This document shows positions 36,285-46,927 of a DNA stretch of 64,000 nt, in pieces. Origin of the DNA: Homarus americanus (taxonomy: Eukaryota > Arthropoda > Malacostraca > Decapoda > Nephropidae); assembly GCF_018991925.1 (NCBI RefSeq), contig NW_024720711.1:6454087-6518086 (forward strand), read 5' to 3'. The notes beneath the pieces were generated by a model. The model ran no database searches, had not been told where the DNA came from, and was given only the letters and a program-made list of their open reading frames with translations. The stretch's first letter is position 1; the number at the start of each line of letters is the position of its first letter. Made by a program: the position numbers and the translations under genes.

Positions 36285-36672
36285 AAGGAGCCACAAGGAA
36301 GGACACCCTACAAAGAGCCGCATGGAAGGACATCCTACAAGGAGCCACAAGGAGGGACATTCTATAAGGAATCACATGTAAGGACATCCTACAAGGAGCC
36401 ACAAGGAAGGACATCCTACAATGAGTCACAAGGAAGGACACTCTACAAAGAGCAGCATGGAAGGACATCCTACAAAGAGCCACAAAGAAGGACATCCTGC
36501 AAGAGCCGCATGGAAGGGCATCCTACAAGGATCCACAAGGAAAGACATCCTACAAGGACATCCTACAAGGAGTCACATGGAAGTACATCCTACAAGGAGC
36601 CAAAAGGAAAGACATCCTACAAGGAGCCACAAGGAATGACATCCTACAAGGAGCCACAGTCACACCCTACAA
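36285..36672. repeat. 27-bp minisatellite
   Basis: About 14 units combine GGAGCCACAAGGAAGG with ACATCCTACAA. One unit class has CGCATGG for CACAAGG. The 9-residue frame (SHKEGHPTK) follows from the period. Confidence 0.94.
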
Positions 36673-36973
36673 GGTGCCACATCCACACCACTTATTTGTA
36701 GACACAAGTGTCTCTCCCTGTTTGTTGGGAAGACATAAGTGCCCCAACCTAGGTGACAAAAAATGGGGAAAAAGAGAATGCGTCCTTCACTTAGTCAGGG
36801 GAAAAAGACGTCCCTCACTTGCGTGGGGAAAGAGGCGGCCCTCACAGCCCAGTAAAAATAGGACACCCTCTCTCGCTGTACAAAGGGAGTCCTTCTACTG
36901 ACATTCTACAGCAAGATTTTTCACCGTGTGATAACTTTTCGATACATGTATGCCTTTGACCGAGCGTTTATGT

Positions 36974-36974
<1 letters not shown>
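36673..36974. other. no gene recognised
   Basis: It contains short degenerate GTCCCTCACTTGCGTGGGGA-like repeats at 36780-36860. Confidence 0.4.
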
Positions 36975-36975
<1 letters not shown>

Positions 36976-37014
<39 letters not shown>

Positions 37015-37113
37015 AACACACACGAAACACACACACACACGAAACACACACACACGAAACACACACACACACGAAACACACACACACACACGAAACACAC
37101 ACACACACACACA
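36976..37113. repeat. (CA)n with CACGAAACACA units
   Basis: A perfect (CA)n passes into units of CACGAAACACACACACA with variable CA length. Confidence 0.95.
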
Positions 37114-37221
37114 AGAAACAGTCAGGTGTACATATAAATACTATCACAGTTTATATAATTTATCATAACTGTAATGTACTTCCGATTTACCTTAGTTTAT
37201 ATTATATATCATAACTATATT

Positions 37222-37390
37222 AAGTATAACCGCTATAATGTATTAACTATAACAGCTGTAATGTATTAACTATAACCGCTATAATGAATTAACTATAACC
37301 GCTATAATGTATTAACTATAACCGCTATAATGTATTAACTATAACCGCTATAATGTATTAACTATAACAGCTGTAATGTATTAACTATCA
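37222..37390. repeat. 23-bp AT-rich minisatellite
   Basis: About seven units of AACCGCTATAATGTATTAAC plus TAT, with an AACAGCTG variant in the second and last units. Confidence 0.93.
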
Positions 37391-37464
37391 CAAATGCTAA
37401 GACATTATACTCGTATTTGGACCAAACTAATTTCATTAAGATCAGACGAGGTATAAAGCGTTGT

Positions 37465-37602
37465 AGGTGTTTAAAGGTGTGGGTTGTTAAGGTTGTGGGT
37501 TGTTAAGGTTGTGTTTTGTTAAGGTTGTGGGTTGTTATGGATGTAAGGTTGTGGGTTGTTATGGATGTAAGGTTATAGGTTGTTATGGATGTAGATTATG
37601 TT
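37465..37602. repeat. GTTGTGGGTTGTTA repeat
   Basis: Units of GGTTGTGGGTTGTTAA, then TGGATGTAAGGTTGTG variants. Confidence 0.88.
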
Positions 37603-37754
37603 TACCATCATTGAAATAGATGTCACATTATCAGAGTTATCCTCCTACTCACACCGGAGGCTTTAGGTGAGTGTTATGATATTCCTGTCAACAATCAAGG
37701 CTCATATGTACATCAATTCTCGACTGTCAGCTTGAGGCAGTACAGTATCCCCCC

Positions 37755-38050
37755 CACCACCACCCAGCCCACCTCCGACCATCATCACCACCATTCACTA
37801 CAGCGCCCCCATTCCCCGACCACCACCACTCACCACAACGCCCCCTCCCTCGACCACCACCACCACTCACCACAACGCCCTCCCGACCACCACCACACCA
37901 CAACGCCTACCTCGACCACGACCACCACCACCACTCACCACAGCGCCCTCCCTTGACAACCACCACTCACCACAACGTCCCCTCCCCCGACCACCACTAC
38001 CACTCACCACAACGCCCCCGACCACCACCACTCACCACAACGCCCCCTCC
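37755..38050. repeat. CACCACCACTCACCACAACG minisatellite
   Basis: About 25-45-bp irregular units of GACCACCACCACTCACCACA plus ACGCCCCCTCCC. Confidence 0.9.
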
Positions 38051-38145
38051 CCTCAAGGGATTAAGTAACCATGTTCAAGTTAGTCATCGTACTCCGGGGA
38101 TTGAGTAACAGTACTCAAGGAAGTCATCGTACTCAAGGGGTCAAG
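38051..38145. repeat. AGTCATCGTACTC motif cluster
   Basis: Two copies of GTCATCGTACTCMRGGG lie here with related GATTAAGTAACCATGTTCAA and GATTGAGTAACAGTACTCAA words. The motif is the complement of GAGTACGATGAC at 60165-60380. Confidence 0.65.
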
Positions 38146-38914
38146 GAAACACGTGATGTGGAACTACTTTGGATATAAAAACTAATTTATATCTCCAGCT
38201 TGGGGCTCCTCACCCCCCCCCACGAGTATTAAGAGAGTCCTCCTCCTCTCTTTTATGATGCACTGGATGACCTCGTGCAACGTTACATCCGGTGTGCAAT
38301 CTTGTCTGACCCTCGTTCGCACCAGTGATTCCAGGACATGTGTTATTCAGAGTGCTACCGGTAGTAATAATATTGGGCGTGAGTAAGAGACAGGGGTTTA
38401 GTGTTGTGTCAGACAGAAGTTTGTTTCGTTCTAAGATGGTGAGGGAAGGTGGTGATTATCTGGCTTAGAAAACAAGGTTTGGAAAATTTCCGGCCGCATT
38501 TCGGGCTTCTCAGATTTATTTTTTTCGTTAATGATACTCATGAAAGTAATGATTATTTTAATTGCATTTAAAAGGACTGGTTTCATTTCTATTTACCACA
38601 GTCGTAGCTAGTGAAGAAACAGAGGAAATTAACCTATTACAGTTATTGCATGGCCATTACGTTTTATGTAATTGCCAGAATGGTAATCCTGATTATTACA
38701 ATTGCTGCTTTAATGTTGTGGACAAAGGGCCGATTGGGCCAGATTAAGCTGATCAGATTAGGTCAGGCTAATCCCGTTGCTAACGATCTCCTGCTGGACC
38801 CAACACCGTCCTCCTGTGCTCGAGTTGTGTAAAAGTGCCGGTGTGGGGCGTCATGGTGTGGCCCAGCGAAGACCTCACACCACAGACCAGACAACAAGAG
38901 GACAACTTTTGCAT
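38146..38914. other. no gene recognised
   Basis: Unique sequence. The frames at 38562-38832 match no family I know. Confidence 0.45.
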
Positions 38915-39167
38915 CACGTGAAGATTAGCCCCCCTCAGCATTATTAATATGATGATTAAACACCCTACTGGTACCTGGGGAGAGGGGGATTAGGCTAGAG
39001 TAAGTTACGTTCGGTTAGGTTAGGTTACGTTCGGTTAGGTTAGGTTAGGTTACGTTCGGTTAGGTTAGGTAATATGTTATAGGTTTGACTCTGTTACGTT
39101 AGGTAAGGTTAGCGTTAGTGTGTTTAAACATCAGGGGAAATAAACTAGGGTGCCTAATCTTCACGTG
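38915..39167. mobile_element. TIR element with TTAGG core, copy 1
   Basis: The left end CACGTGAAGATTAG, then TGATGATTAAACACCCTAC, is matched in inverse at the right by GTGTGTTTAAACATCAGGGG and CTAATCTTCACGTG. The ends run about 55 bp. The core (39000-39120) is GGTTAGGTTACGTTCGGTTA-type TTAGG variants. No coding capacity, and no clear target-site duplication. Confidence 0.8.
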
Positions 39168-39477
39168 GTACTAATTTAACACACAGTATTGTCCGTAACT
39201 AAGTTTTCGTCACGAACAAATAAAACCTTTTAAATCGGGGCTTTGAGATTCTAATGACACGGAGCAATTAAACCTCAGATAGAGTCAGGTACGTTGATGG
39301 CACTATTGAAGGCGTAATTAAGATAATGAAGGAAGCACTGTACTGTAATTAAGCCTGTGACAATGTAGTTAACGTATGAGTTAAATACTATTCTATGTAA
39401 TGAAGTTGTTGAATGAACTTACTAGAGCGTTAAGCAATTACTGTGGCTACACTTGAAGTATTCTATTGATGATATGT

Positions 39478-40035
39478 GTGTACAGGTGAGAGTAACAGGT
39501 GTGTACAGGTGAGGGTAACAGGTGTGTACAGGTGAGGGTAATAGGTGTATATAGGTGAGGCTAACAGGTGTGTACAGGTGAGGCTAACAGGTGTGTACAG
39601 GTGAGGCTAACATGTGAGTACAGGTGAGGCTAACATGTGAGTACAGGTGAGAATAACAGCTGTGTACAGGTGAGGCTAACAGGTGTGTACAGGTGAGGGT
39701 AACAGGTGTGTACAGGTGAGGGTAATAGGTGTATATAGGTGAGGCTAACAGGTGTGTACAGGTGAGGCTAACATGTGAGGGCTAACATGTGGTACAGGTG
39801 AGAATAACAGCTGTGTACAGGTGAGGCTAACAGGTGTGTACAGGTGAGGTAACAGGTGTGTACAGGTGAGGCTAACAGGTGTGTACAGGTGAGGCTAACA
39901 GGTGTGTACAGGTGAGGCTAACAGGTGTGTACAGGTGAGGCTAACAGGTGTGTACAGGTGAGGCTAACATGTGAGTACAGGTGAGAATAACAGCTGTGTA
40001 CAGGTGAGGCTAACAGGTGTGTACAGGTGAAGGCA
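39478..40035. repeat. 23-bp minisatellite
   Basis: About 24 units of GGTGTGTACAGGTGAGGCTA plus ACA. Variants (GGGTAATAGGTGTATATAG; ATAACAGCTG) recur in blocks, so larger segments were duplicated. Confidence 0.95.
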
Positions 40036-40324
40036 ACAGTTAGCTGTAGACTCGTTCAGTTTATAAGAAAAAGAAAAATGGTGAAGACATTTGTGTTTAC
40101 CTGTGGTCAACCTGCTTACTAGAAGCTGGAAGTTATGTTAAATTCATATATGGTCTTTGCTGGGCTGTATTTTGACCGGATAACCTTAAAATAGTTAATT
40201 CAATTTGACTGCAACAAAAAACAACAAAAAACAAATTGCTTTTTTCTACTATCTGATAAGACACACACACACACACACACACACACACAGCTCAAGGCTC
40301 CACTATTGGACACTCGCCCTCCGT
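40036..40324. other. spacer with (CA)n
   Basis: AT-rich sequence, then (CA)n at 40262-40290 about 35 bp upstream of the tRNA-Gln gene. Confidence 0.6.
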
Positions 40325-40396
40325 GGTCTCATGGTGTAATGGTTAGCACTTTGGACTCTGAATCCAACAATCCGAGTTCGAGTCTCGGTGAGACCT
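40325..40396 (+). tRNA. tRNA-Gln (CTG)
   Basis: A 72-nt cloverleaf. The acceptor stem GGTCTCA pairs with TGAGACC, followed by discriminator T. The anticodon stem TTGGA/TCCAA encloses CTCTGAA with anticodon CTG at 40358-40360. The T stem CCGAG/CTCGG surrounds TTCGAGT. The A-box region TGGTGTAATGG and a B-box-like AGTTCGAGTCT are in place. A TTTT at about 40402-40405 can end pol III transcription. It decodes CAG codons. No intron. Confidence 0.97.
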
Positions 40397-40402
40397 GGTC
40401 GT

Positions 40403-40740
40403 GTTTTAACGTCGAAGACGTTGACTTTTTAGTCATATGCGTCGACTTAAAGGTCACTCACGTACGTTAATTTTAAAGGTTGCTTACGTCAATTTAGCAG
40501 CTGTGTGCGTTGATTTAAATTCAGGACGTGTACGTCGATTTAAAAGTCACACGCGTCTCTTTAACGCCTTGTACGTCGATTCAAAGGTTCGATTACGTCG
40601 AGTTAAATGATTTATACGTCGATTTCAGAGTCCTACACATTGTTTTAAATGTTTAAACGCCGTCATAGGGAATTATACGCCAATATTAATGTCTTAAACG
40701 TCGCGTGAAGCCTCATACGTCACTTTAAACGTTCACAATA
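40403..40740. repeat. degenerate CpG-rich ACGTCGATTTAAA array
   Basis: A loose tandem array with period near 30 bp has TACGTCGATTTAAA, ACGTCGAGTTAAA, ACGTCAATTTAG and GCGTCGACTTAAAGG as cores, about ten times over 330 bp. ACGT and CGTCGA are far more frequent than in neighbouring DNA. It begins right after the tRNA terminator. Confidence 0.75.
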
Positions 40741-40784
40741 TACTACTACTGTCTCACACGTTTATTGTAAGTAAGAAACCGACA

Positions 40785-41150
40785 ATGAAAGAGAGAGAGG
40801 AGAGAGAACCAGATGAAAGTCACATATGATGAAAAAAGGATAATGAAAGAAACATATGATGAAAAAAGGATAATGAAAGAAACATATGATGAAAAAAGGA
40901 TAATTAAAGAAACATGATGAAAAAAGGATAATGAAAGAAACAAATGAATGAAGTAATGGATAATGAAAGAAACAAATGAATGAAGTAATGGATAATGAAA
41001 AAAAATGAAAGAAATATTTATAACTGAATCAGATGACAAATAAATATCACTGCATAAGAAAAGCAGATGATAGAAGAGATAGATAATAGAGAATAAGAGA
41101 GAAAGAGAGAGAGGAAGAAAATAGAAGGCGGGAGATAATGAACAACACGA
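40785..41150. repeat. GATGAAAAAAGGATAATGAA repeats
   Basis: About six units of about 28-33 bp around GATAATGAAAGAAACATATG, then GAGA-rich sequence to 41140. Confidence 0.88.
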
Positions 41151-41744
41151 GATAGTAAATGACGATGGGAAGAGAATTATATTAATTTAATAATGAGCTG
41201 TACCAAACCGCTCTCCTCTGTGTATGTGTGTGTGTGTTTGCTTACCGGAGTCCAAAGAGATATGTAGGTGAATGCGTGTGTGTACGTCCGTGTTTAGATA
41301 TCCCTAGCCACGTGTGCGCAAGTGTGTGTATGCGCATATGTGGTGTCACTAAAGAAAGAGGCTTGAGAGATTGAGTGCAAGAGAGAGAGAGGAGGAGGAA
41401 GAAGAGGAAGAGAGAGAGAGAGAGAGAGAGAGAGGTTAGGCTAGCTGCTGGCCCCTGAGTGCTACTCCGCCAATAGCAACACATAGGAAGATCGACTGTC
41501 ACCTCCCTCCCTCTTCCCTACTCTCCTCTCTCTATTTCTCTCTCTCTCTCTCTCCTCACCCGTTGTCTCTCCCTCTTTCCTTCTCTCCCTCTCTCTTTCT
41601 ACCTTATTTCTTGCTTCCTCCCCCCTATCTGTCTCTGCCTCCCTTCCTCCTTACCCTCCCTGTACCTCCTTCCTTGCTCCCTCCCCCTTCTCTACCTCCT
41701 TCCCTCCTCACCCTCCATCTCTTCCACTAACTCCCTGACCGACG
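41151..41744. other. GA and CT low-complexity sequence
   Basis: (GA)n at about 41410-41433, CT-rich from 41500 to 41720. No gene seen. Confidence 0.6.
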
Positions 41745-41882
41745 TATATGTATGTATGTATGTGTGCATATGTGTATATATATGTATGTGTGCATATGTG
41801 TATATATATGTACATGTATATGTGTATGTATATGTGTATATGTATGTATGTGTATGTGTGTGTGTACATATATGTATATGTA
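41745..41882. repeat. (GTAT)/(ATGT) microsatellite
   Basis: Interrupted GTATATGT units over about 135 bp. Confidence 0.9.
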
Positions 41883-41884
41883 CT

Positions 41885-42059
41885 GTCAATGAATATGATG
41901 CATCTCTTTGAGTACGAACCTCTGTCCTGCATGGCAGTGAACAGTGACATTACCCATATGAATCTGACCTCTATACATTTATAGCTGTTAATGAATTTGA
42001 TGTATTTCTTTGTGTATGAACCTCTGTCCTGCGTGGCAGTGAGAAGTGATGCCACCTTC
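41885..42059. repeat. 102-bp tandem duplication
   Basis: Copies at 41885-41957 and 41987-42059 share CGAACCTCTGTCCTGCATGG (the second with TATGAACC and GCGTGG) and AATGAATWTGATG. Confidence 0.85.
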
Positions 42060-42573
42060 AGTGTCAAGACCTAACTGAATTACTCAGAATAGGCAAACTG
42101 TACTACAAGCTCTGCCAATAAATTTGTTAAAGTAAAAAAAAACCTTTTTCCTCATCCTTTTTCTCTCTCCCCCTTCCTTTTCTCCTTACCCCCCTTTCTC
42201 TCTCTACCTCCCTTCTCCCTCACCCTCCCTCTTTCCGTTCTTCCTCATCCTCCACCTCTCACTCTCTACCTCCCACCTCACCCTTTCTCCCCCGTTGCCT
42301 CCCCACTCTCCCTCCTTCCACCCCTACCTCCCCTCCCTCTCCCTCCCTCTCCCTCTACCCCCTTTCTTCCTTATCCTCCCTTCATTCTGCACCCTTCCTC
42401 CCTCCCGCCCTGTACTTCACTCCCTCTTCACCCCCTCTCTCTCTTTCTCTCTTACTTTGGACATACCTCCAGCCAGGGGGAGGAGAACCAGAGTAAAGTG
42501 TGGAAGTACGAGGAGGAAAAAAGGAGAGGAAGAGGGGAGAGAGATAAAAAGAGTCAAATTACATAAAGTTAGA
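42060..42573. repeat. pyrimidine-rich then purine-rich tract
   Basis: CT-rich from 42140 to 42450 changes abruptly to GA-rich from 42476 to 42545. No gene seen. Confidence 0.7.
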
Positions 42574-42575
<2 letters not shown>

Positions 42576-42627
<52 letters not shown>

Positions 42628-42648
42628 TGTGTGTGTGTGTGTGTGTGT
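42576..42648. repeat. compound (GA)n(GT)n microsatellite
   Basis: About 25 GA units run directly into 12 GT units. Confidence 0.96.
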
Positions 42649-42923
42649 GCCTGAAGGAGGAAGGAGGAGGGGGGAAGCAATCAGAGAGAAACACCACCAC
42701 AGTTCAAGACGGTCTCGTTTAATTCGCCTCCCCCCTCCAGCATCCACTGATTAAAACACACCCAGATTACACATCGCCCTTATCCCCAGGCGAGGTGTTG
42801 AATCGCCTCCACACCCGTGCCAATAAAGCGGCCAGACTCCGATAATGAGAGAACCCCAATAAAGTCCATCCATTGTCAGAGTACGGACCCCTGAGTACGT
42901 TCTCTCAAGCATGCGACACCGGC

Positions 42924-42960
<37 letters not shown>

Positions 42961-43339
42961 AGGAGAGGAAATACAATCTAGATTATCAGTGAGCAGGTTG
43001 ACACCACCACCAGCACACAAACAAACTAGCTCTGGGGTGCTTCACAAACAAGCCAGCGACGCTTCTAACACGGTAAACAATGGCAAGCGAGCGCGTGTTT
43101 TGTTTTCATTGCTGAGCTAAGCGTTGGTGAGCGTCGGTGCAGACCAGAGCAAAATTAATCCCGGGGTAGAACTGGCACGAGTATTGTAACACATGAAGGG
43201 GTGTTTGATCGCGTCCAATTTGGCGATGTATCCGAAATTGGCAAGTTCCCAATGGCCGAGGGCGCTTACCTCCTATTATTATGTAATGGGATTATGTCAA
43301 GTGAGGAACGCCTGTCGCCCTTATATACCTGGCGGTGTC
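42649..43339. other. no gene recognised
   Basis: Contains (CA)n at 42927-42957. CpG words are common near 43030-43150. Confidence 0.5.
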
Positions 43340-43592
43340 CACTCCTTTCACCTCACCCTAGCTTATTTCACCTGATGATAAAACACCTCAACGTTACTTG
43401 GGGGCTGGGCTGGGTTATATAGGTTAGGTTAGGTTAGATTTCGTTAGGTTAGGTTTCGTGTGGTCAATTCATGTTAGGTCAGATTTCATTAGCTTAGATT
43501 AGGTTAAATTAGATTAAGTTAGTTTCGATTAGGCTAGCGTTAGCGTGGTTAATGTCATGGTGAAATAAAATGAGTGGGCTAATCTTCAGGTG
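43340..43592. mobile_element. TIR element with TTAGG core, copy 2
   Basis: The left end is altered at the tip but keeps CACCCTAGCTTATTTCACCT and TGATGATAAAACACC. The right end reads GTGGTTAATGTCATGGTG and GGGCTAATCTTCAGGTG, its inverse. The core from 43418 to 43545 is TTAGG variants (TTAGATT, TTAGGTC). Confidence 0.8.
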
Positions 43593-44061
43593 TATTTGTG
43601 TATTTCTATTTGTTATTATGATTAAGATACAAAACATATCCACAGTTATTACCAAAACCTAAGTAATAATAATAATATATACCATGTTCTTCACTGCTGG
43701 GTTGAAACACCATTCTTGTGATACCGTCGGTGCCAGCGAATTATTATACCCAGTACTTTTAACACGTAAATCTCTACCTGCACTGATATTTCTAAATAAA
43801 TTCTCTTAATCAAGGCGCCATTTTTATGAGACTGTCGCCACATACATAATTTCCCTATATTTCAAAGTCTTACTGAAATTATCACCATATGCAAATTATT
43901 CCACTTGTACGTAGCACCAAACTCCCACTGAAAATGTCACAATATGGGAATTCCTCCACCTGTACTTTATACCAAATCCGTAACTGCGCTGACCAGCGTG
44001 TTTAAACCCTGGCTACGACTCTGACAGGTGAGACGAGGAGCACTGGGAAGAGTTAGTTAAT

Positions 44062-44067
<6 letters not shown>
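43593..44067. other. no gene recognised
   Basis: AT-rich unique sequence. Confidence 0.45.
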
Positions 44068-44101
<34 letters not shown>

Positions 44102-44140
44102 TGTGTGTGTATGTGTGTATGTGTATGTGTGTGTGTGTTA
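44067..44140. repeat. (GT)n microsatellite
   Basis: GT units with a few TATG interruptions. Confidence 0.94.
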
Positions 44141-44932
44141 ATACCCTCCCGTGCTGTACAGTATTGTTTACATTATTTTATATCCAGTCAAACATACATC
44201 CATGCGTATCTACCAATCATGTGCGTTTCCAGTAAGCATGTGTACACCACCAATTCGTGTGTATGTGTGTTCATGTGCGTCAGGTATTAAGAGATGAATG
44301 GGTAGTATTATTTGCTACTTGTTCCCCCTCCATCCCATTTCCCTCCCATTTTCCCCTTCCATCTCATGTCCTCCTCTCCCTCCAATTTCCCCCTCCCCCC
44401 CCTCATTCCCCCCTTCCTTCGATTTACCCCCTCCCTCCCATTCTGCACCCCCGCCTAATTAGTTGGTTGTATAAGAACTAACAGTGGACCTCTCCTCCCT
44501 CTCTCCAGGTATCCCCCCCCCATTACAGTCATCCAATACCCATTTCAAATCATCCAATTCTTACTCATTACAACCATAAAACTCCATACCCACATTACAA
44601 CCAGTCACCCAAAACACCCATTACAATCACCCATAACCACCCATTTCAAACACCCATACAAAATATTCCCCACCCTCACCCAAAACCCATCATCTCATTA
44701 TAACCATCCACTTTCAACCCATTTCTAACAACAAACCAATTTTCTCTCCGACCTCACCCCCACCTGCCTAACCTTCCCCCTCCACCCTCCCTACCGTCAA
44801 CCACAATTAGCAATTTAGCACATTCAGACAAGCTCAAGCAGCGTCTTCTCCAGGGCAGTCTTGGGTCGGGACATTTTTCCGCCTAACTTGTCATTCCATC
44901 TCTTTTTAAAATGTTCACTAAGAGGCTAGGAA
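44141..44932. other. low-complexity C-rich sequence
   Basis: CCCTCC-rich from 44320 to 44450 and ACCCATTACAACCA-like words from 44520 to 44780. No gene seen. Confidence 0.5.
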
Positions 44933-44949
44933 ATGTCTTCTTGCTCTGA

Positions 44950-45475
44950 ATTCGGGTAGGGGGGTGGTGGTGGGTGGGGGAGTGAGTGGTTGGGGAATGT
45001 GGGGTGGTGGGGTGGTGAGGGTTGGGGTGGTGGGAGGGGTAGAGGTTGGGTTGGGGGGTGGTGGGGCGTGGGGAGGTTGAAGTGGTAGAACATTTCGTTG
45101 AGGGGGGAGGGAGGGAGGAGAGGGGGGAAGGGGTGGGGAGGGGGGTGGGTAGTGGGGAGTGGGAAGCTAATGGGGTGAAGAGGGTGAGGGTTGGGAAGAG
45201 GTGTATGGAGGGGAGGTGGGGAGGGGAAAGGAGTATGGAGTGGGGGAGGAAGTAGGACATTTCGCTGTGGGTGGGAAGTGAGGGGGGGGTGAAGAGGAGG
45301 GAAGTGGGAGAGAGGGTTGAGGGGTAATGGGGGTGGAGAGAAGTGTGGGGAGGAGGGAGAGAGGAGTGTGGAATGAGGGAGGAGGTAGGACATTTCGGTG
45401 TGGATGGGGGAGTGAGAGTGGGAGTGGAGGTCTGGGAGTGGAGGTCTAGGAGTGAGAGCTGGGGGCGGGAGGACA
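44950..45475. repeat. G-rich purine tract with internal repeat
   Basis: GGTGGTGGGG and GGGGAGG units. GAGGAAGTAGGACATTTCG near 45245 recurs near 45380 (GAGGAGGTAGGACATTTCG), marking a tandem duplication of about 135 bp. Confidence 0.8.
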
Positions 45476-45547
45476 CCGCTCGATGGAGAGACAAATTGTC
45501 CAGCGTTTTATTTTCTCGTGGTTGATGATGATCGTGAGGCGTACTGT

Positions 45548-45550
<3 letters not shown>

Positions 45551-45602
<52 letters not shown>
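45551..45602. repeat. (CT)n microsatellite
   Basis: About 26 CT units. Confidence 0.96.
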
Positions 45603-45604
<2 letters not shown>

Positions 45605-45702
45605 CACTATTTTATATTCACCTCAGCATATACTGACTCCGACTAAGGCGATGCTGAGTATACTGTTCATCATGTTTATATACTTATCTATCTATTTACA
45701 GT

Positions 45703-46085
45703 ATATAAGTTTATAAGTAATGAACGCTACTTTTCACTGGTTTATAAGTAATGAACTCTACTTTTCATTGGTTTATAAGTAATGAACGCTACTTTTCATT
45801 GGTTTTAAGTGATGAACGCTACTTTTCATTGGTTCATAAGTGATAATGCTACTTTTCATTGGTTTATAAGTGATAATGCTACTTTTCACTGGTTTGTAAG
45901 TAATGAACGCTAGTTTTCGCTAGTTTATAAGTAATGAACGCTACTTTTCATTGGTTTATAAGTGATGAACGATACTTTTCACTGGTTTATAAGTAATGAA
46001 CGCTACTTTTCATTGGCTTATAAGTGATGAACGCTACTTTTCACTGGTTTATAAGTAATGAACGCTACTTTTCACTGGTTTATAG
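45703..46085. repeat. 31-bp minisatellite, left part
   Basis: About 12 units of TTTATAAGTAATGAACGC plus TACTTTTCATTGG, ending where a LINE fragment begins. Confidence 0.94.
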
Positions 46086-46465
46086 GGTGTGAAATTAAAT
46101 CTGACGAGGACTGCAAAACCACAGGAAGATCTAAAAAAAATGGTATGGTCTGAAAAATGGCAGATAATTTAATGTGGACAAATGTATAATATTTAAGTCT
46201 AGGTGATGTAAACAGAGAAACCAGATATCAGATGAACAACGTTGTTATAGAGAAATCCGAGTTAGGTAAACGTTGATTTGGAAATAGAATAGTGGATGAG
46301 TGGAACAAGTTAAAGAACGTTATAATTAATTCGAACACGCTGGATAGCTTCATATATACCCGAGGTTGGACGGATATATGAGCAATAGGGGTTGGGTGTA
46401 AACGGGACTGCCCAGTATGGGTCAATAAGCCAGCTGGAGTTTCCTCCATTCTTATGTTCTTATTG
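46085..46465 (+). pseudogene. LINE C-terminal fragment inserted in minisatellite
   Basis: The plus strand gives LGDVNRETRYQMNNVVIEKS (about 46195-46258) from the region after the RT core, then FGNRIVDEWNKLKN (about 46277-46320) and a C-terminal AIGVG, ending close to a VSSILMFL-like run at 46437-46465. The part between EKSELGK and FGNRIVDEW is missing, so there is an internal deletion, and several stops interrupt it. I recognise the order of these motifs from arthropod non-LTR elements. Confidence 0.75.
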
Positions 46466-46530
46466 GTTTGTAAATGATGAATGCTACTTTTCAAGTGTTT
46501 AAGAGTGATGAACGCTATTTATCATTACAA
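46462..46530. repeat. 31-bp minisatellite, right part
   Basis: Two diverged units (GATGAATGCTACTTTTCAAG, GATGAACGCTATTTATCATT) of the array at 45703-46085. Confidence 0.82.
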
Positions 46531-46580
46531 ATCAATTAAGAATACCAAACAACACAGAAAACAAAAACTATGACACTAAG

Positions 46581-46747
46581 TACAGTCGGGGTCAAAAGTA
46601 TGCTCCCTCCCAAAATGAAGCAGTATCGACCCCAAGTGAGATAAAACAGCACACCCGCACCAGACAACATTCAGGGTAAGTAAGTTCGGAGACTCATTCC
46701 CGTGATTCAGTATCACTACGGGGAGCGAACTTTTGTCCGCGACTGTA
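46581..46747. mobile_element. 167-bp Tc1/mariner-like MITE
   Basis: It opens TACAGTCGGGGTCAAAAGTA and closes with the complement of TACAGTCGCGGACAAAAGTT, with TA at both edges. CAGT tips plus a TA target are typical of Tc1/mariner elements. Internal sequence is about 100 bp without coding capacity. Confidence 0.85.
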
Positions 46748-46927
46748 CATGTTAAAACTCCACATCACCTCTTAACCTACACGATCCTTTAGGAGATAGC
46801 GCCCAGATATTGCCAGAGGTGTTCAGGGAATTCTGGCCACACCTGTACAGCTCCCCTTCCCCACAACCACCCAAGCCGTGGCCTCCGGAAATTTTAACGT
46901 ATACCACAAGTTTAATACCCTGGCGGA

